A DNA stretch of 64,000 nt from GCA-002722245 sp038154685. Lineage in GTDB: Bacteria; Bacteroidota; Bacteroidia; Flavobacteriales_C; GCA-002722245. Positions 53,188-62,038 of this stretch are shown here, piece after piece. The notes beneath the pieces were generated by a model, which was not told the origin of the DNA, searched no databases, and saw nothing but the letters and a program-made list of their open reading frames with translations. Made by a program: the position numbers and the translations under genes. Location of the stretch: positions 1 to 64,000 of the forward strand of contig JAYPYW010000003.1 in assembly GCA_038154685.1 (NCBI GenBank). Direction: 5' to 3'. Within the stretch, counting starts at the first letter, position 1, and every line of letters starts with the position of its first letter.

Positions 53188-54039
53188 ATGTCAGGTAGTT
53201 ACAAAAAGAAGAAGATTATGAATATGGTTACCGGTTTCGGTGCCGCGATCGTAATCATTGGAGCGATGTTTAAAATTCAGCACTGGCCAGGTGCAACAAT
53301 CGCACTTATCGGAGGACTTTCGGTAGAAGCAATCTTATTCATCATGGGTGCATTCGAAGCTCCACATATGGAAGTAGATTGGTCATTAGTATATCCAGAA
53401 TTAGCAATTTCTCACGATGATGAGCACGGTGATGAGTTAGACGCTCATGACGAAGAAGGAGGTGCTTCTCACTCTACTGCAGTTGCTGCTTCAAACGGAA
53501 ACGGTGATGCTGTTTCACAAAAATTAGATCAAATGTTGATGGATGCAAACATCGGTGGAGATTTAATTGAGTCTTTAGGAGAAGGATTAAGAAACTTTGG
53601 AGAAACTGCTCAAAGCTTAAACTCAGTTGGTACTGCTAGTCAGGCTACTGAAGTTTTAGTTACGTCTTTAGAAAGCGCTTCTCAAAACGTTGATAAAATG
53701 TCAGATGCATACCAAAAGGCTTCTGAGTCATTAGCAGGAATTACTGATCTTAAAGGAGAAGGTACTTCTTACGCTGAGCAATTAGTTGCAATGACTAAGA
53801 ATCTAGGTGAATTAAATACTGTATACGAACAGCAAATTGAAGCTAACAACGGTTCAATGAAGTTATCTTCTGATATCCAACAAAATATCAATGAGTTATT
53901 AGTTAACTTATCTGATTCTGTTGAGGATACTAAGAGATACAAAACTGAATTTGCTGCATTAGGTGAAAACTTATCTAAGTTGAACACTGTTTACGGTAAC
54001 ATGTTATCAGCTATGACAATCACAGGAGGTCAAGCATAA
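53188..54039 (+). CDS. gldL: T9SS motor subunit GldL
   Basis: 283 residues. Two membrane helices lie at about residues 12-28 and 37-56 (TGFGAAIVIIGAMFKI and ATIALIGGLSVEAILFIMGA), with the conserved buried Glu47 and a second Glu57. The loop KIQHWPG between them is a family mark. The cytoplasmic part is acidic, then has a long coiled coil. GldL forms a pentameric stator around two GldM copies and converts proton flow to rotation. It is directly followed by gldM. Confidence 0.96.
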   Translation: MSGSYKKKKIMNMVTGFGAAIVIIGAMFKIQHWPGATIALIGGLSVEAILFIMGAFEAPHMEVDWSLVYPELAISHDDEHGDELDAHDEEGGASHSTAVAASNGNGDAVSQKLDQMLMDANIGGDLIESLGEGLRNFGETAQSLNSVGTASQATEVLVTSLESASQNVDKMSDAYQKASESLAGITDLKGEGTSYAEQLVAMTKNLGELNTVYEQQIEANNGSMKLSSDIQQNINELLVNLSDSVEDTKRYKTEFAALGENLSKLNTVYGNMLSAMTITGGQA

Positions 54040-54083
54040 TCAATCAATCGTTAAATTAATTTTTAATCTAAAATTTTAAAATT

Positions 54084-55766
54084 ATGGGTGGAGGAAAACA
54101 GACCCCACGGCAGGCGATGATTGGTATGATGTACCTTGTACTTCTTGCTATGCTTGCTATGAACGCGTCGAAAGACTTATTAAATGCGTTCGTATTCCTT
54201 GACGATGGTATCAAGGAAACAGTAAAGAGTTTCGATCAAGCGAACTCTGCATTCTATACTACAATTGATAAAGCTGCTGCTGGTTCTGCATCTTATAAGC
54301 CTGTTCAAGAACAAGCTAACAAGATCAAAGCTAAGGCGGCGGAAGTTTTTAGAATCATGGAAGATGATAAGATTGCTTTATTCACTGAAGGAGCATTCAA
54401 ATCAGCAGATGATACTACAAACGCAGCTTATAAAGATTTCTTTAACGAACAAGGAATACCTTTGAACAAGGCCAACCAAGATATTGGTGGTGGATACTAC
54501 GTTCCAGGAGGAGCTCCAAGTCAGGAGGCTATCGATTTAAAGACAGCTGTTGATGAGTTCAGAGATCTTGTGATTGATGTATTAAATAACGACGGTGATT
54601 CAGATAATGATTTCTTAGTTAAGAAATATCAAGACTTATTTGATACTGAGCCAGGAGTAAACCCTTTGGAACCTACTGGTCCTAAAGTAACTTGGGCATC
54701 AAAATTAGCAGAACATATTCCATTAGCTGCGGTAACTGCAAACTTAACTTTATGGCAATCTTATATTAAGAATGCTGAAGCTGACGTTGTAGGTTCTATT
54801 GCTTCTAAGATGGATGGATCTGGTATGGTTGTTGACCAATCGAAAGGTGTGGTTCAATTTGATAACGGTTACGTTCTAAAAGATGATACTGTAAAAGCTT
54901 CTATGTTCTTAGCTGCATATAACAGTAAGGCTACTCCAAAAATTTATATAGGAGTTGTTGATACATCTAAATTTAACGGAGATCAGTACAAAGTTGGTCC
55001 TGGTATTGCTGCAAAGCCACCAATGATCGGTCAGTACTCTACATTAAAAGATATCAGAAATGGTGCTGGTAAATGGTCTGGAATGGCTACTGAAGTTGGA
55101 GCTCAAACTGTAACAGGTGTTATTGAGAACAAAACTTCTAAAGGTACATTCTTTACTAAGTTTAAGTCCAGCTATATGGTTGCTGAGCCGTCAGCTACTG
55201 TCGCAGCGACTAAAATGTCAGTATTTTATGTAGGAGTTAAAAACCCAGTATCTGTATCTGCACCAGGAGTTGCAATTTCTGATATTGAAATTTCAGCGCC
55301 AGGTTTAGCATTTAAACCAGGGAAAAAAGCTGGTACTTATGAGGTTACTCCAAGAAAAGCTACAAACAAGAAAGGGGTTGATGTTGTTGTAAAAAACAAA
55401 AACTCTGGAGCTGTTTTAGGAAAAGCTAACTTTAGAGTTAAGCGTCTTCCAGATCCATCTGCTTCGGTATTAGGGTCTAAGGAAGGTTTAATTGCTGCTG
55501 GTAAATTAAGAGCAGCATCTAGAGTTGATGCTAAAATGGAAAATTTCGATTTTGACTTGAGTGTTAAGGTTAAAGAATTTACATTAACTGTAAAGGCTGG
55601 ATCTGACCTTATGTCTTTCAAATCGAAAAACAATAAAATGACTGCTCAAATGAAAAACGTTCTTAAGAAGGTTAAGAGAGGGCAGAGAGTTTATTTTGAA
55701 GATATTAAAGTGAACATGCCTGGTGGGGCAAGAAAAGTTCCTTCATTAATCTTCAAGGTTAAGTAA
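54084..55766 (+). CDS. gldM: T9SS motor subunit GldM
   Basis: 560 residues. One N-terminal helix (residues 10-29, QAMIGMMYLVLLAMLAMNAS) crosses the inner membrane. The rest is periplasmic, with a helical first domain (to about residue 200) and three Ig-like domains, visible in segments such as ENKTSKGTFFTKFKSSYMVA and FKPGKKAGTYEV. GldM dimers span the periplasm and transmit GldL rotation to the GldK/GldN ring. It starts 44 bases after gldL, and a hairpin follows before gldN. Confidence 0.96.
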   Translation: MGGGKQTPRQAMIGMMYLVLLAMLAMNASKDLLNAFVFLDDGIKETVKSFDQANSAFYTTIDKAAAGSASYKPVQEQANKIKAKAAEVFRIMEDDKIALFTEGAFKSADDTTNAAYKDFFNEQGIPLNKANQDIGGGYYVPGGAPSQEAIDLKTAVDEFRDLVIDVLNNDGDSDNDFLVKKYQDLFDTEPGVNPLEPTGPKVTWASKLAEHIPLAAVTANLTLWQSYIKNAEADVVGSIASKMDGSGMVVDQSKGVVQFDNGYVLKDDTVKASMFLAAYNSKATPKIYIGVVDTSKFNGDQYKVGPGIAAKPPMIGQYSTLKDIRNGAGKWSGMATEVGAQTVTGVIENKTSKGTFFTKFKSSYMVAEPSATVAATKMSVFYVGVKNPVSVSAPGVAISDIEISAPGLAFKPGKKAGTYEVTPRKATNKKGVDVVVKNKNSGAVLGKANFRVKRLPDPSASVLGSKEGLIAAGKLRAASRVDAKMENFDFDLSVKVKEFTLTVKAGSDLMSFKSKNNKMTAQMKNVLKKVKRGQRVYFEDIKVNMPGGARKVPSLIFKVK

Positions 55767-55786
55767 AAACTTGAACAAAATATTAT

Positions 55787-55818
55787 CCCTTCCGTAGACT
55801 ATGTTTACGGAAGGGTTT
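55787..55818 (+). promoter_or_regulatory. Hairpin between gldM and gldN
   Basis: CCCTTCCGTA (55787-55796) and TACGGAAGGG (55806-55815) form a perfect 10-bp stem, followed by TTTAATAA. It could be an attenuator or a processing/stability element within the operon. It overlaps an apparent upstream ATG at 55801, which supports ATG 55840 as the gldN start. Confidence 0.65.
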
Positions 55819-55839
55819 AATAATTTAAATGTGTGTGTT

Positions 55840-56688
55840 ATGAAGTCTATTAAATTAGTTGCAGTTTTAATGATGTTGGGGATTTTTTCCTCAAACTTGT
55901 CTAATGCTCAGCAAGAAGTATTAGATGGTATCTATGTAAGAGAACATCACCCAGCAAAAAGAGTTATCCCTTACACTCCTTTAAGAGAGGCAGATGTAAT
56001 GTGGCTTAAAAGAATCTGGCGTGTTATGGATTTAAGAGAGAAGATTAACCACCCTCTTTATTATCCTACTGAAAAAATTATGGATCGTCAGAGTATGACT
56101 CAATTAATATATGAGTCGGTTATTAATCCTGATGCTCCTGCTACAATTACTCCATACGATGTATTGGATGATGAGTTTACAGTTAGATTAACTGTTGCTG
56201 AAGTTGAGCAAAAAACAACTAAGGTTGATACTGAATTTGTTGAAGATGAATTTGGAGATTTAAAACCTTTACCGATTAAAGAAGATTTCGCTCCTCACGC
56301 TGTTAAGCGTTATAGATTAAAAGAAGAGTGGTTCTTTGATAATCAAAAATCTGTACTTGAGCCAAGAATCATAGGAATGTGTCCTGTTCAGGAAAAGTTT
56401 GATGAGATGGGTGAGTACAAAGGGGAAATGCCATTGTTTTGGATTTACTTCCCTGAAGCCAGAATAGCTTTCTCTACAGTTCCTGTATACAATCCACATA
56501 ATGATGCGGAAAGAAGAACTTTAGAGGATATCTTCTGGAAGCGTAAGTTTAGTTCATACATTATGAAAGAAACTAACGTTTACGACAGAAAGATTGATAC
56601 TTACAAACAAGATTTAGATTTATTACTAGAGTCTAAAAGAATCGAACATATGATTTTCGAATTCGAACAAGATCTTTGGGAATATTAA
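55840..56688 (+). CDS. gldN: T9SS / gliding protein GldN
   Basis: 282 residues from ATG 55840, which opens the signal peptide MKSIKLVAVLMMLGIFSSNLSNAQ (cleaved near residue 24). The family core includes REHHPAKRVIPYTPLREADV, MWLKRIWRVMDLREKINHPL, YDVLDDEFTVRLT, RLKEEWFFDNQ and the end FEFEQDLWEY. GldN forms the periplasmic ring with GldK. Codon use is like that of gldL-gldM (AGA, TTA), suggesting strong expression. A second copy follows after a long hairpin. Confidence 0.95.
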   Translation: MKSIKLVAVLMMLGIFSSNLSNAQQEVLDGIYVREHHPAKRVIPYTPLREADVMWLKRIWRVMDLREKINHPLYYPTEKIMDRQSMTQLIYESVINPDAPATITPYDVLDDEFTVRLTVAEVEQKTTKVDTEFVEDEFGDLKPLPIKEDFAPHAVKRYRLKEEWFFDNQKSVLEPRIIGMCPVQEKFDEMGEYKGEMPLFWIYFPEARIAFSTVPVYNPHNDAERRTLEDIFWKRKFSSYIMKETNVYDRKIDTYKQDLDLLLESKRIEHMIFEFEQDLWEY

Positions 56689-56748
56689 GATATTAACACC
56701 AATAAAAAAGCCTCGCATTTGCGGGGCTTTTTTATTGGTGTTAATATC
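56689..56748. terminator. Long 28-bp hairpin terminator after gldN
   Basis: Arms 56689-56716 and 56721-56748 pair along 28 bp with a single G-T, loop ATTT. The centre has the GCCTCGC/GCGGGGC core and an inner T-run. It starts at the base after the gldN stop and separates gldN from gldO. Confidence 0.9.
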
Positions 56749-56891
56749 AGGAGTCAGAATAGAGAATGGAGAAGTCAGTTTTAAATAATTGAAAACTTTG
56801 TTTTCTATTATTTTTAATTGACGATGTCTTCGACATCTTACTGAAACTGTTACTTTTTCGTGTTCGGTAGTTATTAGGATAAATAGTTGCC
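56749..56891. other. Spacer between gldN and gldO
   Basis: 143 bases. Begins with GAGTCAGAATAGAGAATGG, similar to GAGTTGAGAGAATAGAGTATGG after gldO at 57742-57763. A short dyad GATGTCTTCGACATC (56823-56837) is also present. No ORF. Confidence 0.5.
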
Positions 56892-57740
56892 ATGAAAAAG
56901 TTCCTTCTTTCCCTTATTCTGCTATCAGTTTTTGAGTTATCTGCTCAGTATTGTCACCCTCAGGGACCTTCGGTTTTGGATGGTAGTTATCTTGAGCATC
57001 ATGGTGAACAAAGGATAATTCCTTATCCGCCTTTGAGAGAGGCTGACGTTATGTGGAATAAGCGTATTTGGAGGATTATGGATTTAAGGGAAAAGATTAA
57101 TCACCCTCTTTATTTTCCTGTTGACCCTATTGCGCGTAGAACAAGCTTTATGCAAATGATTATGGACAGGTTAACATGTGATGCTGCAGAGTATGAGCTT
57201 ACTGCTTATGATGTTTTGGATGATGAGTTCTCTGTTCGATTAACCAAAAAAGAGGTAATTGAAAAGTCTTTCTCTACTGAAGAGATTGTTTTTGAAAATG
57301 ATATGGGGGATTTGGAGACTCAAACAATTAAAAATGATTTCGATTTTGCTGCCGTAAAAAGGATCAGATTAAAAGAAGAATGGTTTTTTGATAATCAAAT
57401 GTCGGTTTTAAATGTTCGTATAATCGGTTTATGTCCTGTTGTTGAGGCTTTCGATGAAATGGGTGAGTATAAGGGAGAAAAACCGCTTGTTTGGCTCTAT
57501 TTCCCTGAATTAAGGGTGCCAATGAGTACAACTAAAATGTTTAACCCAAGAAATCCTGCTTCTACAATTACATTTGATCATCTGTTTATGAAACGAAGAT
57601 TCTCTTCTTACATATACAAAGAGAATAATGTGTTTGATAGGAATTTTGCAAGCTACAAGCAGGATATTGATATCTTGTTAGAATCAAAGAGAGTCGAGGA
57701 GGAGATCTTTAAGTTTGAGCAGGATTTGTGGGAGTATTAA
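56892..57740 (+). CDS. gldO: GldN paralog (GldO-like)
   Basis: 282 residues, the same length as GldN and by eye a little over half identical. The signal peptide is residues 1-18 (LLSVFELSAQ). Shared blocks are IIPYPPLREADVMWNKRIWR, MDLREKINHPLYFP, YDVLDDEFSVRLT, RLKEEWFFDNQ and FEQDLWEY. F. johnsoniae likewise carries gldN next to gldO, where the copies are partly redundant in secretion and gliding. Codon choice differs from gldN (more AGG, CGT, TTG), which suggests weaker expression. It is cut off from gldN by a strong hairpin, so it probably has its own promoter. Confidence 0.9.
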   Translation: MKKFLLSLILLSVFELSAQYCHPQGPSVLDGSYLEHHGEQRIIPYPPLREADVMWNKRIWRIMDLREKINHPLYFPVDPIARRTSFMQMIMDRLTCDAAEYELTAYDVLDDEFSVRLTKKEVIEKSFSTEEIVFENDMGDLETQTIKNDFDFAAVKRIRLKEEWFFDNQMSVLNVRIIGLCPVVEAFDEMGEYKGEKPLVWLYFPELRVPMSTTKMFNPRNPASTITFDHLFMKRRFSSYIYKENNVFDRNFASYKQDIDILLESKRVEEEIFKFEQDLWEY

Positions 57741-57773
57741 TGAGTTGAGAGAATAGAGTATGGAGAATAGGGA

Positions 57774-60722
57774 TTAATCATATCGTTCATCTTTTTTGTA
57801 AAATAAACGTTTCATCTCACTTACTTCTAAGCTATAAAAATCGAACTCTTCGGTTACGCGACCGGTGAGTTGGTAAACGCCAATTCCGTTAAAAGGGTAT
57901 TTCTCTGCAACTTTGGGGAAGTGAACGCTATCTAAAAAGGCGCCTGCTTCATCGATAAAGGTTCCAAAGTACATGTATTTCCCATTGCTAGTTTTTGTTG
58001 TTTTACGGAAAACGAAATAACCTAACATGGTGACGGTTTGATTAAGCTTCTCTTTCATCTCCTTTACTTTTATATATTTCTTGGGCTTCCTTTCTAATAA
58101 ATCAAAAGGAGAGGATACAGGAAAGCCAATTAACTCCAATTCATCAAAAGCGTCTTCGTGATCGTGTTTTGGCAATTGAGGAACTTCGTATTCTTTTGGT
58201 CTACTCTGAAACAGTTCTGGGTGTGCTATTACTTTTTCGGTATAACTCATACAGCTTTTCCAAAGCAATTCTTTTTTATTCAAACCAGTAAACCTAAAAG
58301 CCCCTGAACGAATTAAGAGATTTAGTTGAGTTTTAGATATTTTTACGCGAGAAGTAAAATCGAAAAAGTCGTTAAAGCTTCCGTTTTGTTGTTTAGCGAT
58401 TTCAATTTTTCGAATGGTTTCTATTTCGAGTTCTTGAATCATTCCTAATCCAATGAAAATTTCCTTTTCGTAAACGGTTGTAAGACCTGAACTATTATTT
58501 ATACAAGGGGCATGAATGTTTCCTCCTTGCATTTTGGCTTCATGTAAATAGGATTCTCTTCTGTAAAAACCTCCACCATTATTCACAGTGGCCACAATGT
58601 ATTCTAATGGGTAGTAAGCCTTGATGTATAAACTCTGGTAACTTTCGATGGCATAGGAGGCAGAGTGGCCTTTAGAGAAAGCATAGTTGCCAAAGTTTTC
58701 TATTTGTGTCCAAACTTCAGAGGTGACTTTGTGCGGATATCCGAACCTTTTACAGTTTTCGAAAAACTTGTCTTTCACCAAATGAAATTCATTGCGTTCA
58801 CGAAATTTCCATGACATCCCTCTTCTTAAAATATCAGCCTCTTCCAAGGTTAGTCCAGCGAAAAAATGAGCTACTTTAAGCACATCTTCTTGGTAAACCA
58901 TTACCCCGTAAGTTTCCTTCATTAATTCGGCCAGTTTAGGGTGAGTGTATTTCCGCTGTTCTGGATGTCGGAATCGATGTATGTATTCTCTCATCATTCC
59001 CGATTTAGATACACCAGGACGGATGATGGAACTGGCGGCAACCAATCTGGTATAATCGTCAGCCTTTAACTTCGCCAGTAACATTCGCATTCCCGGCGAT
59101 TCTACGTAAAAACAGCCAATAGCATTTCCTTGACGGAGTTGTTCTTTGATTTTAGGATCGCTTTTAAGCAGCTCAATATTTTCTATATCCTTGGAGAGAT
59201 CAACATTATGATTGCGCTTAATTAGTTGGATGGCGTCCTTTATTTTTCCTAATCCTCTCTGACTAAGAATATCGAATTTATGCAATCCAATATCTTCCGC
59301 CTCATGCATACTAAATTGAGTGATAGGAACACCTTTAGGAGGGAATTCCTGAGCAGTATAATAGTTAATCGGTTGTTCCGAAATGATTATTCCTCCTGCA
59401 TGAATTCCTAAATGATTAGGAAAGCTTTGAATGTGCTGACTGTATTTCAGCGTCAGTTGTGATAGTTGATCCGGGTTGTTAGGGATGTACCTTGTAAGTA
59501 TATCAATTTCCTTTTTAGGTAAACCAAATACTTTTCCTATTTCTCTTACCGCCGATTTGTATTTGAAAGTATTGTAAGTAGCCAACATTGCTACATGCTT
59601 GCTGCCGTGTTTTTTGAAAATATAGTTGATGACATCGTCTCGATCGGCCCATGAGAAATCCAGGTCGAAATCAGGCGGTGATTTACGGTGTTCGTTGATG
59701 AATCTCTCGAAATATAAATCTAGATCGATAGGATCGACGTTAGTTATGAATAAACAATACGCCACCATGCTGTTTGCTCCACTTCCTCTTCCTACATAGT
59801 AATAGCCTTTCCGTCTAGCATATTGAATAATGTCCCAGTTGATTAAAAAATAGGCTGTGAACCCCAACTTTTTAATTGTTGTAAGTTCCTTTTCTAATCG
59901 TTCATCAGATTCTTTTGTAGGCTTGGCATAACGTTCCTTGTAGCCTAAATAAGTAAGGTATTGTAGCTGAATAAAGTCATCATTTTCAGAATCACCGTAA
60001 ACCTTTTTGTTTTTCGTTCCCTTAAAATTAAACTCGATCCCAGCGGTGTTGAGCATGAATAAAGTATTGTCGACTAGCTTAGGGTGCCGACGAAAGTTAT
60101 GCAAAAACTCTTCCCATGAAATAAATGCGTCTCGCTGTGTGGATTGTTCGCTTAAAGGAAGTTTACTGAGCAAGGTGTTGTTATGAATAGCCCTTAATAA
60201 TCGGTGTGCGTTAAAGTCTTTTTTATTCCTAAATGTACCAGTTTGCAAAGCCACCAAACGGTGAATAGGAATTTCTTGATTACGAATAGCTCTGCTGAAA
60301 AGCTGATCATGTTTGATGCCAACATATTCCCATGGCTTTAAAGGAAAGCCTATGTAGCGTTCCAATGGATAAATAATAAAGCAATCTTCTAAGTTGGGTG
60401 CTTTATTAGGAAAGTTCTGTTTGCGGTGTAGGTGTTCTGTTAAAAATTGATTTAGCTGTAAAAAACCATTGTTGTTTTGTGCAATTCCAATGAACTGTTG
60501 TTCCATTCCATTACGGAAATCTATGCCAACAATTGGTCTGATTTTATAAGCTGGAGCTAGTCGTACAAAATCTAAAACAGCCGATGTTGTATTGATGTCA
60601 GTTAATACAAAGCTTCCCCAGCCTGTTTCATCACGGAGTAAATTTTTAGAAGCCTCCTCCAAGAGTTCTTCAGTGGATAAACTACCATAGCGCAAGCTGT
60701 AATATGTGTGGTTGTTTAACAT
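57774..60722 (-). CDS. DNA polymerase III alpha-type polymerase (DnaE2-like)
   Basis: 982 residues, shorter than replicative DnaE (about 1160-1200). The N-terminal PHP-like region is degraded (NNHTYYSLRYGS). The palm has PDFDLDFSWADRDDV with two catalytic Asp, and KFDILSQRGLGKI supplies the third. RGSGANSMVAYCL and the helix-hairpin-helix and OB regions follow. The clamp-loader-binding C-terminus is short. In Bacteroidota a second DnaE of this kind often sits beside a Y-family polymerase and is damage-induced. It overlaps dinB by one base. Two palindromic operators lie upstream of the pair. Confidence 0.9.
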   Translation of the reverse strand: MLNNHTYYSLRYGSLSTEELLEEASKNLLRDETGWGSFVLTDINTTSAVLDFVRLAPAYKIRPIVGIDFRNGMEQQFIGIAQNNNGFLQLNQFLTEHLHRKQNFPNKAPNLEDCFIIYPLERYIGFPLKPWEYVGIKHDQLFSRAIRNQEIPIHRLVALQTGTFRNKKDFNAHRLLRAIHNNTLLSKLPLSEQSTQRDAFISWEEFLHNFRRHPKLVDNTLFMLNTAGIEFNFKGTKNKKVYGDSENDDFIQLQYLTYLGYKERYAKPTKESDERLEKELTTIKKLGFTAYFLINWDIIQYARRKGYYYVGRGSGANSMVAYCLFITNVDPIDLDLYFERFINEHRKSPPDFDLDFSWADRDDVINYIFKKHGSKHVAMLATYNTFKYKSAVREIGKVFGLPKKEIDILTRYIPNNPDQLSQLTLKYSQHIQSFPNHLGIHAGGIIISEQPINYYTAQEFPPKGVPITQFSMHEAEDIGLHKFDILSQRGLGKIKDAIQLIKRNHNVDLSKDIENIELLKSDPKIKEQLRQGNAIGCFYVESPGMRMLLAKLKADDYTRLVAASSIIRPGVSKSGMMREYIHRFRHPEQRKYTHPKLAELMKETYGVMVYQEDVLKVAHFFAGLTLEEADILRRGMSWKFRERNEFHLVKDKFFENCKRFGYPHKVTSEVWTQIENFGNYAFSKGHSASYAIESYQSLYIKAYYPLEYIVATVNNGGGFYRRESYLHEAKMQGGNIHAPCINNSSGLTTVYEKEIFIGLGMIQELEIETIRKIEIAKQQNGSFNDFFDFTSRVKISKTQLNLLIRSGAFRFTGLNKKELLWKSCMSYTEKVIAHPELFQSRPKEYEVPQLPKHDHEDAFDELELIGFPVSSPFDLLERKPKKYIKVKEMKEKLNQTVTMLGYFVFRKTTKTSNGKYMYFGTFIDEAGAFLDSVHFPKVAEKYPFNGIGVYQLTGRVTEEFDFYSLEVSEMKRLFYKKDERYD

Positions 60723-61912
60723 TACTCTTCCTGCTTACCGTTAAATGGATTGTGTGATTTTTTTCTGGTATTTATACTTGCTGCTCGTTTTACCGCACCT
60801 AAACCATAGCGTTTGTTAACCTTATCCATGGCTTTGTAAAGGTTAATCATCTCCAAAGAATCCTCAAATAAATCTATTTGGTAGTTGCCATGTACTAAAT
60901 GACTAAACTTTACGCCAATTAATCGAATAAGCATTCTACGGTTGTAGAGTTTCTTGAATAACTCTTTCACGCCTTTAATTAGGACATGATCACTTGAAGT
61001 ATAGCTAATGCGCATTTGTTGTGTGTGCGTATCAAAATTGGAATATCTTATTTTTACAGCAATGCAAGCTGTTAGCTTTTGTTCTTGACGTAATTGTCCC
61101 GCCAATTTTTCCGTCATTCCTAAAAGAATAGAATTGAGCATTCCAATATCAATAGTGTCCTGATGAAAAGTTTGTTCAGTAGAAATAGATTTACGCTCGG
61201 AGTAAGGTGCAACAGGGGAGTTATCGATCCCATTTGCGCGCTTCCACAAACCCAATCCGTTTTTACCTAGTAATTGCTGAAAAGCTTCGGGAGGCATTTC
61301 TTGAATTGTACGAACATATTCCACTCCCATTTGCTTGAGTAAGTTTCCTGTTTGCTGTCCGATATAAGGAATCTTATTTACTGAAAGAGGAGCAAGGAAA
61401 GGTTTTTCTAACCCTGCATCTACTTTGCCTTCTCCATTAGGTTTTGATTCGTTGGTAGCAACTTTAGAAACGGTTTTATTAGTTGAAAGCCCGAATGAAA
61501 TTGGTAGACCAGTTGCTCCCATTATTCTTTGTCGGAGCTCCTGAGTAAACTGAAATGTTCCAAAGAATCTGTCCATTCCAGAAAGGTCGATGTAAAACTC
61601 ATCAATTGATGTTTTCTCATATAGCGGAACATCTTCGGCAACAATATCAGTTACCATGTTTGAGTAGTAACTGTACTGATCCATATCCCCACGAACTTGA
61701 AGTAGTTCCGGACATAATTGTCGGGCAGTTCGCATGGGCATTCCCGATCGAACTCCGAAGGCTCTGGCTTCATAACTACACGCTGAAACCACGCCCCTAT
61801 CTCCCTGACCACCTAGTGCTATAGGTTTGTTTTTTAAAGTGCTGTTTTTCAGCACTTCTACAGAAACAAAAAAGCTATCCAGGTCAAAATGTGCTATTGC
61901 TCTCTCTTTCAA
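60722..61912 (-). CDS. dinB: Y-family DNA polymerase IV (DinB)
   Basis: 396 residues from TTG 61912. A TTG at 61933 would place the start inside the operator, and no ATG fits. Catalytic residues are in FDLDSFFVSVE and the SIDEFYID palm motif, so the enzyme looks active. YEARAFGVRSGMP is the fingers motif. The little-finger domain follows residue 240. It copies damaged templates, probably with the DnaE2-like polymerase encoded immediately downstream. Two 23-bp operators precede it, the nearer one touching the start codon. Confidence 0.92.
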   Translation of the reverse strand: MKERAIAHFDLDSFFVSVEVLKNSTLKNKPIALGGQGDRGVVSACSYEARAFGVRSGMPMRTARQLCPELLQVRGDMDQYSYYSNMVTDIVAEDVPLYEKTSIDEFYIDLSGMDRFFGTFQFTQELRQRIMGATGLPISFGLSTNKTVSKVATNESKPNGEGKVDAGLEKPFLAPLSVNKIPYIGQQTGNLLKQMGVEYVRTIQEMPPEAFQQLLGKNGLGLWKRANGIDNSPVAPYSERKSISTEQTFHQDTIDIGMLNSILLGMTEKLAGQLRQEQKLTACIAVKIRYSNFDTHTQQMRISYTSSDHVLIKGVKELFKKLYNRRMLIRLIGVKFSHLVHGNYQIDLFEDSLEMINLYKAMDKVNKRYGLGAVKRAASINTRKKSHNPFNGKQEE

Positions 61913-61935
61913 TTTTGACAAGAATTTTGTCAAAA
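61913..61935. promoter_or_regulatory. Operator 1 of dinB-dnaE (TTTTGACAA-N5-TTGTCAAAA)
   Basis: A perfect 9-5-9 palindrome just upstream of the chosen dinB TTG. It covers or follows the likely -7 region (TATAATTTTTG on the minus strand), so a bound repressor would block initiation. Probably a LexA-type or S24-type SOS repressor site, by context. Confidence 0.75.
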
Positions 61936-61967
61936 ATTATAAAAAAAGAATGATCAAAACAACTAAA

Positions 61968-61990
61968 TTTTGACAATTTTTTTGTCAAAA
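61968..61990. promoter_or_regulatory. Operator 2 of dinB-dnaE (same palindrome)
   Basis: The same 9-base arms and the same 5-base spacing (here TTTTT), 55 bases centre to centre from operator 1. The repeat of exact geometry makes chance unlikely. Confidence 0.75.
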
Positions 61991-62038
61991 AAAACAAACA
62001 TGTTTATTATGCTGGGCGAAGACTATTTATCCGTTACG

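Noticed and set aside
55801..55839. Longer GldN start at 55801
   Set aside because: It would bury the signal peptide and lies inside the gldM-gldN hairpin.
50526..57740. Novel secretion system
   Set aside because: The gene set and order match the known type IX secretion/gliding motor (PorP, GldK, L, M, N, O).
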